Positions 56,172 through 64,000 of a stretch of DNA of 64,000 nt are shown here, piece after piece (position 1 is the stretch's first letter; every line of letters begins with the position of its first letter). The position numbers and the translations under genes are program-made. Under the pieces are notes generated by a model. It was not told the origin of the DNA. It did no database searches and worked only from the letters and a program-made list of their open reading frames with translations. Source of the DNA: Artocarpus heterophyllus (Eukaryota > Streptophyta > Magnoliopsida > Rosales > Moraceae); contig JAJQZP010000256.1 of the NCBI GenBank assembly GCA_025403435.1, forward strand, positions 806,001-870,000, written 5' to 3'.

Positions 56172-58844
56172 GACAATAACAGTTTTGAACCAAGAATCTT
56201 AGGTCAGATCCATTTATCAGTTATTTGGGCCTTAAAGAGAAGAATAGTTTTCAAACAAGAATGTTGGGGCCTAAAACCCAAGAACAGTTTTGATGATGTG
56301 GATTCTTTTTCCTTGTGGGCCTTAACAGGAAAACCGAAGTATAAATGAGTGGTTCTTGTTATTTGCAACTAGTTTTTTTTTAGATTTATACTACTTCTTT
56401 TAGCCAAAAAGTCAAATACTTTTAGATAATTCTCGTTTGCCCCGTCTTAACTTAAAAAAAACTTGTAATGAATTACGTATTTATTTTTTTAAGAAGTAGT
56501 CTGTTTTAAATTTTATCAGTACTAAGATTATAAAGTAGTAAGATTATAAAACAATAAAATGGAAGTGGTATTTCTCTGATGACCCCCAATATATGTTTGG
56601 TGGTAATGGACCGCCGGCATTCGTTTTCATTGGTCAATTTTATTCGTTCAACGACAAAATTATGCTTCACAACCCACGTTTTGAAACTTAGTCTTGGGAA
56701 AGAAATACTCTAAAAAAAGTTGGAATATTTAGAGACGCCATTGACAAAAATCTTTTATAGGCATTTACATGATCAATATTTATATATATATATATATATA
56801 TGTATATATTCTTTTGGCGCATGAAATGACGATATGCCTTTTCTTACAAATGCATAGACGACAAGTTCGGTCATGTCAATTAGTATCATCAAAAAAAGTA
56901 TTCTCCTGGCACAATGATTCGTCATAGTCATGTTACTTATCATGTATACTTTCAAGTAGGCCATCACTTTGCTAAAGTAGAATATTTATCATCCACCTAT
57001 GTTTAATGAATTTACTATGGATTTTAATTAAGTTTTGGGAACAAAAGACTATGGTCTAGTTTATGTATATACATATATATATGTATATATATGTATGTAT
57101 GTATGTATTTGAATCTTATAACAACTATGATTTTAATTGAGACATCTCAGTTTTGCTTCAAAACCAAAATTCGCTCCAGTCAAGAGAGAACAGTCGTCTT
57201 TTTGAAAGCCTCTATAGTTATGGAATGCCCATGCATCCAAAATTACAAGAAATTCCATTTGCTTCGCCATCTGTGTTCATCTTGATCTGGCTTGAAAGAG
57301 GAACAGTGCCAGCTTAACCTCTAGGCTTAGGGCCCTCAAATTTAGAAGGGTTTCAATTTTTTCTTAAAAATAAGTTGTATTTAATTTTATTTTAAAAATT
57401 AAAAAATATTTTTTGTTATCATTACCTTTAAAGATTAACATCTCTCAGGAGGAAAAAATGCCGTTATTTACACATTAATGAGTGACATTTTTAGAAATAT
57501 TAAGTCACATTGAGATTTTTTAAGTAACGAAGCCAATCATGTATTTTTATTTTAAAAGGAAGAAAAAGAAACATAAATCATTTAAAAAAAAGAGTCTAGC
57601 ATCATCTTCAAAAACCAAAAAAAAAAGGCCAGATTATTTTTTCAAATGTCAACTTAATTACAATTTAATAATAAGAATAATAAACATCAAAAGATTTAAA
57701 AATAATAAGTATAAACGTAAACAAAATATATATATTTATAAAAAAATTAAAAGTTTGAGACGTTATTTTCTTTATATCATATCTTTCTCTATTATGCTTT
57801 TCTCTTATAATAAAAATCTCCAATAAACGCTATTTTCTCAATTCCTCACAACAAAAATCCTTCCCTAAAAAAAATTAAAAGACTACAATTGCTATTTTCT
57901 TCTCAACAAAATCACTGCACATAATTTGTTGCTTTGTTATTGAATGATATAAGAGATTGTTTATTTTTACTAATTTTAAGTTTTAATATAGAATATTTCA
58001 TAAAAAAAATTCCGAAAAGGCCAGCAAGCTATTTCCAATATTTATATAGGGATGTTTAACTTTTTATACTATCTATTTTAAGTTCATTCAGAAACTATAC
58101 GTTTGGTTATTGATCTCATTAAATGTGTACCTTCAGCTTAGATTTAACACATAAATTTATACTTTATCCTAGTCAATAGTTGATTTTGACCTTTATAGTG
58201 ACCAAATTATCTTTAAGTAAAAGAGAAAAAATTAAAATTTTAAAAAATAAAAAGAAAAAAAAAACACACATAACAACTATTTTTGAGGGTATTCAATTCA
58301 TTTTTGATGTAAAAATCCTTAATATAAAGTTCTTCTAGATTTTAAGGTTTTTTTTACTATTCAATTCGAGGGTGTTTTGTGTAATTTTTAAAATAACCTT
58401 TTTTTGTATATTTTTCATTGAGAAAATTATATAGTTTGAAACATCTATTATCATGAAGATTAGTTCATACTGAAGTCATTAAACTTTTAATTATATAGTG
58501 GTGTTTAGAATTAAAGTTCTATTTCCTATTATTTAAGAGTACCAAAAAAAAAAAAAAAGAGAAGAGGAGATGAACATCAAAAGAACGAAAAAACGAATGA
58601 AATAAACAAATCACATGCGAAGTATGTGGCTTGTGGTACCGTCAATATGAGAATTGCATGATCTTATTATAATCCAATAAAGAAAACACTCAAAATGTCT
58701 CTTTAATTGGTACCTCTATTTTCCTTTATATAAAACAATTGTTCCAAAAATAATTATATACAAGAATTAGGGCACATTAATAATTTTGCCTTCACGTCCT
58801 CAATCCCTATACTAGGGGACTGAACATACATAACTCACTTAGAG

Positions 58845-58998
58845 TGTTTGTGAGAGAACTTCAAAGCATAAAGTATAATAGTTTTATCTGTATAGTATGT
58901 GAAATCTTTATATTATAATATAATTTTATTTTTTAATATTTGTATGTAAGAGCTTTATACTATTTCTATAAAACTTTGGAGTCCAAACCACCCTCCTA
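58845..58998. repeat. Foldback MITE (GTGTTTG family)
   Basis: AGAGTGTTTGTGAGAGAACT begins the copy. It contains GTATAGTATGTGAAATCTTT and GTAAGAGCTTTATACTATTT, matching the 51966-52075 copy, and ends with CCAAACCACCCTCC. Confidence 0.5.
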
Positions 58999-60830
58999 AT
59001 TAAAGTAAATAAATTAAAGGAGAATGAAGGTTTAACTGAGAACATGGAATGTTGTAATAAGAACAATTAATGGAAAATGTTTCATTCATTCCTTCATTTT
59101 TTTTCGTGATTTTGATAGGTTAGACATGATCATCTAAGTGCTTATGCGTAATCGTCTTTAGACTTAATAAAGCTTTTCATTGAGTCAACGTCTTACCCAG
59201 AAAGAAAATTGGCATTGGGCCCCCCCACATTGCAGAATCATTATCCCGGTTTAATTAGAATAAATAACAAAAAAATCCATTCGGCATAGATAAATATGAC
59301 TTTCATCTTTTGATTGTGGATTTCCATTGTATTATGATCTCTATGATAATCTTTGTCTTCTCTTTAATTATTTTTTTTCCAAGTTCGGTACAGACATTAC
59401 TCATTATTCCGCATATGACTTGTTTTCCTTGAGTCAATATTCGGGGATATTAATGATTAATATGCCTGTTACTACCACACACCTCCCTCTGTCAGCTAGC
59501 TGCCGCCATGACTGTACTAATAAGTATTATATGTGATGAGACAACACTATTTTAATCAATAATCTAAATACAATCTTTGCATATTAATCCATATCTTATT
59601 TATAAAGCAAAATGCAAAATTTATTTGTGATAGTTTATTTCTATAGTTTTTTGATTGTGAGATATAATTGTTAATCTCTTCGTTAAGTTCTCTAATACCA
59701 ACAATATATAGTGGGTTCTCGACAATGGTACAACTAATTACAGCAAATTAATGATTGCGGTAAATCAAGTAATATCTCCGACAAATTTGACCCAGTTCCA
59801 ATATCTTGTGATCGAATACTCCTTTTCTAAGGCTTTTTCCCCTGGCAAGACACCTGGTGGTTCACTTAGGTGGTCAATTTTAAACAACAATGAAAGCCCT
59901 TTTTTTGGAAGTTTGATAATTTCGTCAATGTTTGTTGCACCAGTAGTGATCTAAGAAACGGTTTTTCATCATAGATGTATGCAACTTAATTACATTTCCC
60001 CACTAATATCATCATCCTCTTGATGGATTTGATGATCTTGTTAGTTTTCCAACTTTATTGGAAAAAAGATAGAAAACGAAAATAACTATAGAGGTTAGAT
60101 TTTATACCTCAACTTTCACAACATATTTATCGACTCGTATTATCTTGAGAAGATAATTGACTAGCCTGCTAAAATCGAATGAAGAGCCCTACACATATTA
60201 TGGGCCCCACCTCGAAAGATCAAAGGAGGCAGACCTTCTAGAAGGGTGACAAGTCTAACGACCATATCACCTAAATAAAGGAACAAATACCATACGCATG
60301 TTAGGCTTGAGGAGGAAGCTTCCCAATCCAAATAAAGAGACAAGCAATAGGAAAAGTTAACAGGAGGTACCATTTCTCGAATCAGCAATGGATTAACACA
60401 GACTCGGGAAACAAAGTAGAAGCAAATCAGCGTTATATTTTTCTACAAATCCCTCTTCTTTTAACATTATTATTAATTAGCATATGTTATACCTTGTGCC
60501 ATCATCTTATAAATAAGATGTAATGTTTATTACTGGAACAAACATACAATTCCCACCCAAAGTCGTTCCCAACCCCTTTCCGACGTCATTTCTCAAGTGT
60601 AATTATATTTTTTCTACTTTATAAATTATAGACGCAACCTCTATATTGAAAGTTATCCTCTATAAATATGTTTGTTATTATCTCTTATTTATTTTTATGC
60701 ACTTTACATTTTATCTACTTTAGACCGTTTAATTATCCGCTAAGTTAACACTCGAATTCATTTATTAGCCCTCGTGACAAATTCAACTATAGAATTCACA
60801 AGACAAGAAAGAAGAAGAAAGGTGATCCTC

Positions 60831-61017
60831 ATTGTATGGCTAATGTGTAAAGAGAAATTGTAGTTAAATTATTTCATGTAGTACCCTACATGGGGGGCCA
60901 ATATGTATGAATATAGAATCGGTATATGACCATACAATGAGTTTATTAACCCACATGTAGTGTACTGCATGAAATAATAAAACTATAATTTCTCTAGACG
61001 GAGTTTAACCATACAAT
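60831..61017. repeat. 190-bp foldback with 65-bp arms
   Basis: The left arm at 60831-60896 (ATTGTATGGCTAATGTGTAA ... TTATTTCATGTAGTACCC, then TACATGGGG) pairs with 60951-61017, which starts CCACATGTAGTGTACTGC and ends TTTAACCATACAAT. The arms match with scattered mismatches around a loop of about 55 bases. It looks like a MITE or a miRNA-precursor-like foldback, and differs from the other two repeat families here. Confidence 0.75.
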
Positions 61018-61436
61018 TTTCCCATAACTTTGACCCCTCACACCACCACCACACACACGTACACACAACAAATGGAGAAAGGTAGAAGTTCAAATCTTCA
61101 ATAACATTTACGCTCACTAATTAATTATAATTATTCAATTGAAATTAATGGAAACCTTAAAAAAAGTTAATAAAGATAGCTTTTTCCCCTTAATTAGCGC
61201 GTTAAGTATGGCCCATTTACCTCCTAATTGAGTATACGCGGAGAATGGGCTCGAAGGATCCAATGGCATGCAATTTATTTGAATCCAGCTGCAACGTATA
61301 TATGTGTGTGTGTGCATATATTATATGTGACCAATGACAATGGAGAGCTAGGGTTTCATGATCAGCTGGTAGAAATTGTAGTCGACAAGTGAAAAGAAGA
61401 CACTATATATATTTTGATTGGCAGTATTATTATATG

Positions 61437-61457
61437 CACACACACACACACACACAC
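61437..61457. repeat. CA microsatellite
   Basis: About ten CA units are followed by TATATATATA. Another CA-rich tract is near 61707-61730. Confidence 0.9.
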
Positions 61458-62109
61458 TATATATATATATCAGTGTACATATTTGTATAGTTTCCATGGT
61501 AAACCACATCTATTCATATTTCCTTTTCTGCTTTGCAACAAAACATGCATTTTTATATTGGTAAACAGCAAAGCCAAGTGAAGAGAGTCTAACGCAAAAT
61601 AATTGTCCATTTTTGAAAACAGGAAAAAAAACTCGTCACATTTTCCATCAATCCTTTGCATGGCCACACTAGCTGTATTATATATATGCACCCGCTTATA
61701 CATACATACACACAGACACACACACACACATACATATATACTTTATATATGTTCTTTGAATGCAAAACCAAGACGCCTAGAGCATATACACAGTCATGGC
61801 TTTGCTTCTTTTTCATGTCCACTCAGAAATTGTCTTGCTCAGCTTATCCCGTTTTTCTATTTTCGACATCATTAGATGCTAATATGGTAACTTTATCATT
61901 CCATCCCATTGTCCAAAAGAGAAAAAGATTTGGAAGAAATTAAAATAATAAAAACTTCATCAATTATGAGATCTTTTATCCGGAAAAGAATGGGGAAAAA
62001 AATCGTTAGTCACAAAGCAACAAATCAAAATAGATCGTACAAAAGATCTCTCTCTTATTATCAACTTGAAGAAAAGGGGAAAAGCAGTTGCACCCCAGAC
62101 AAGACCTCT

Positions 62110-62131
62110 AGAGAGAGAGAGAGAGAGAGAG
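62110..62131. repeat. GA microsatellite
   Basis: About eleven AG units lie within non-coding DNA. Confidence 0.9.
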
Positions 62132-62410
62132 TATATGATCAATAGGACCATAATATATATATATATATAATGGTGCACTGTGATTCTCGCTCTATGTGTA
62201 TGTGTATCTTATCTAAATTTCTTTAAAAAGGTAATCGCCTTTCTTGAACCTTTATAATGGTATCATGTACGCACGTTAGGTGAGAGAATGAGCTAGACCC
62301 CAGGATCTCATTCCTTGTCGACACCATCACCATCCAAAAAAAAAAAAAACACCTTTCGCCAATGTGACCAAGGCATGTGGGTCTAACATATATATATATA
62401 TATATATACA

Positions 62411-62449
62411 TGTGTGTGTGTGTGTGTGTGTCTGTGTCTGTGTGTGTGT
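62411..62449. repeat. TG microsatellite, interrupted
   Basis: About nineteen TG units with two TC interruptions follow a TA run. Confidence 0.9.
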
Positions 62450-62955
62450 AACTATTAGATTTTTGTTTGGGGGTATCATTTAATTGCGTGTGGTATCAAA
62501 TCCGATCAAGAAGTCAGCGTCCTGCTATAATTAACTTTGTCAGGCTTTTCAAGAGAGTTAACGAAAAAGGGCAAGACCATAACCCAAAGGACATAATTGC
62601 AGATGGAAAGAGCACATCACAGCACCCAGAATTAGCTAGCAAGTTCAATGGAAGGAAGACATATCTATATATCTATATATATAATTCATGAAGAAAAAAA
62701 TAAAAAAGAAAAAAATTATTTAAAAGAGATAATGTTTTTGACAGTACCACACTAACCCCAACAGTACTAATCAATAACACGATCTATTCATCTAGATGAT
62801 CCACTATCCCCCCTCCTGATTTATTTATGTACCACCAACTTACGTACATATTATGGCAGTTACATGTATAAACTCGTTACAGAATATATATTCTATACTA
62901 TGGAATATATTTTATTTCATTTTTTTATATATATATTTTTTCCAAAGTGCTTCCC

Positions 62956-63828
62956 TTACACCGACAAGTGGCATAACGGGTCTGACGACGAAGGCGACGG
63001 CCATGATCTTGCAAAGCTCCATAGATCATTCTCATTGTAGACTTGAGACTGTGATCCTCTACTGCCCATGGCATTAGCAGTAGCAGTACTACCGGAGCGC
63101 AGGCCGTACGGATAAGACAACTGTACGACGTCGTCGTCGTCCTCCGGCGGATGATCGGGGCTGCAAAACGACGGCGTCGTGATCATGTTGGGATCGCCGA
63201 AGCAGGAGAGTGGCTTCGACGTCTCCGGCTCCTGGCCGTTCAGCTGCGACGCCACGTGGCGGTCGAGCGCCACCCAGTTGGTGGGCTTGGGCTCGTGACG
63301 GTTGTTGTTATCACTCTGGTGGTGGTGGTGGTGATCGGATTCCAAGAGCATCTCGTCCATTGAATTGTAGGGTTTAAAAGCGCGATCATGATGATGATCG
63401 AAATTGTTCATGGGAAGCGAATTAGGGAGAGTGCTTGGGCTCTCCAGCCTGGGGAGGTGCATGAATCTTTCGTGAAGAACCGTGTGATGATCATGATGAC
63501 TCACCATATTGATGTTGTTCTTGATGTTATTTGATGTGAAAAACCTATCGGAGATATTATTATTATTGGTGGTTAGGGACTCGTTTTCAAGCTTGCAAGT
63601 TCTGCCCATATAGAGAAGTATCTGATCCAAAACGCCGTCGTTTCTTGGATTACATTGCATCTGATGGTGGTGGTGGTGGTGGTGATGAGGGTTGTTTGAT
63701 GAGTCCACTGAGATAATGGACGATGCTTTCGGACTGCCCTGTGCTTTCTGGTAGTTCTTCTTCTTGAACACCCGGCAAACCACCCACCCGTCCTCCGGCA
63801 CCGAATCCGCCGATATCAGATTAGGAAC
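62956..63828 (-). CDS. NAC transcription factor, last exon (partial; gene continues past the window)
   Basis: This 291-codon last exon begins after an AG acceptor at 63829-63830 and ends at TAA 62956-62958. It starts VPNLISADSVPEDGWVVCRV, then FKKKNYQK, the end of the NAC DNA-binding domain (subdomain E). The C-terminal activation region follows, with LDQILLYMGRTCKLENE, then RFMHLPRLESPSTLPNSLP, WVALDRHVASQLNG, and the terminal block LWSFARSWPSPSSSDPLCHL. These motifs resemble the NST/VND/SMB class that controls secondary wall or root-cap fate; NST-like is my best guess. It contains His and Asn runs. Subdomains A-D lie beyond base 64000. The codon at 63801 is GTG inside the exon and not a start. 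Confidence 0.93.
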   Translation of the reverse strand, partial: VPNLISADSVPEDGWVVCRVFKKKNYQKAQGSPKASSIISVDSSNNPHHHHHHHHQMQCNPRNDGVLDQILLYMGRTCKLENESLTTNNNNISDRFFTSNNIKNNINMVSHHDHHTVLHERFMHLPRLESPSTLPNSLPMNNFDHHHDRAFKPYNSMDEMLLESDHHHHHQSDNNNRHEPKPTNWVALDRHVASQLNGQEPETSKPLSCFGDPNMITTPSFCSPDHPPEDDDDVVQLSYPYGLRSGSTATANAMGSRGSQSQVYNENDLWSFARSWPSPSSSDPLCHLSV

Positions 63829-64000
63829 CTGTTTAATTAAAAATGATCACAATTAATTAATTAATACAAAATTAGCTTCACTTTTATTCTCATAATTCCC
63901 ACTTGTTTTATTAAAAAAGGGTTGTACAATCTATAAGGCAAATAATGAAATATAATAAAATTTGTTTCTCATTCTTATTGCGGATTTTAACATAATAGTA
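63829..64000 (-). other. Intron sequence of the NAC gene
   Basis: This is AT-rich sequence upstream of the last exon's acceptor. It contains no coding match and continues past the window end. Confidence 0.8.

Larger units (their letters stand above)
54711..62955. other. Long intergenic region
   Basis: In this 8.2 kb I see no supportable gene. It contains a compound foldback just upstream of the glutaredoxin-like gene (54837-55065), a long T run at 56143-56171, a repeat-family copy at 58845-58998 and a 190-bp foldback at 60831-61017. Microsatellites follow: CA near 61437, GA at 62110 and TG at 62411. Open frames here are short and AT-driven or simple-sequence. Confidence 0.6.

Noticed and set aside
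61589..61943. Overlapping ORFs around the CA microsatellites
   Set aside because: They are driven by dinucleotide repeats (runs of THTHTH or VCVCV) and contain no protein-like signal.
1..64000. tRNA, rRNA or known miRNA genes
   Set aside because: I looked for T-arm and anticodon-like patterns and common miRNA words on both strands and found none; tRNAscan-SE and Infernal would be decisive.

Overview
This is 64 kb of nuclear DNA from a flowering plant, almost certainly a eudicot. The intergenic DNA is AT-rich, the genes have short GT-AG introns, and the families are plant-specific (GRF, IQD, NAC, BLT-like). A miR396 site, an LTR retrotransposon primed by tRNA-iMet, LINE remnants and many short foldback (MITE-like) repeats fit the same picture. 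The species cannot be named from the sequence alone.

Layout. 2.9-4.2 kb: an intronless lung seven-transmembrane receptor gene (GPR107/CAND6-CAND7 type). 7.4-9.35 kb: two broken relatives of it, a 5' stub and a frameshifted pseudogene. 9.4-12.3 kb: transposon debris, comprising an RNase H-like fragment, a Copia 3' end and an antisense LINE ORF2 remnant that carries a nested 270-bp insertion. 17.1-18.3 kb: a BRANCHLESS TRICHOME-like coiled-coil gene. 22.0-30.2 kb: a young, complete LTR element with 1.96-kb LTRs and TSD CATAA, inserted on the minus strand into an older MITE. 34.3-36.2 kb: a GROWTH-REGULATING FACTOR (QLQ/WRC) gene with a miR396 site. 37.2-40.5 kb: a five-exon IQ67-domain gene (minus). 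43.1-47.1 kb: a 4.06-kb solo LTR with TSD GTAAC. 48.0-51.7 kb: an ALG13-type glycosyltransferase gene with an in-frame stop. 53.7-54.7 kb: an intronless glutaredoxin-like/zinc-finger gene (minus). 62.96-63.83 kb: the last exon of a NAC transcription factor (minus) that runs off the window.

The most unusual object is the 22-30 kb element. It has good LTRs, PBS and PPT but no recognisable gag or pol. Instead it carries two intact sense-strand ORFs. One encodes a 216-residue LOG-like (cytokinin riboside monophosphate phosphoribohydrolase family) protein whose arginine-containing catalytic motif is replaced. The other encodes a 173-residue arginine-rich zinc-finger protein that loosely resembles the cysteine-rich nucleic-acid-binding proteins of carlaviruses. 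The LTRs differ at only about four substitutions and three single-base indels by eye, so the insertion is recent and the cargo has had little time to decay.

The host genes are ordinary single-copy plant genes and do not form a pathway. The chromosome between them has been shaped mainly by transposition and by local duplication of the receptor gene.
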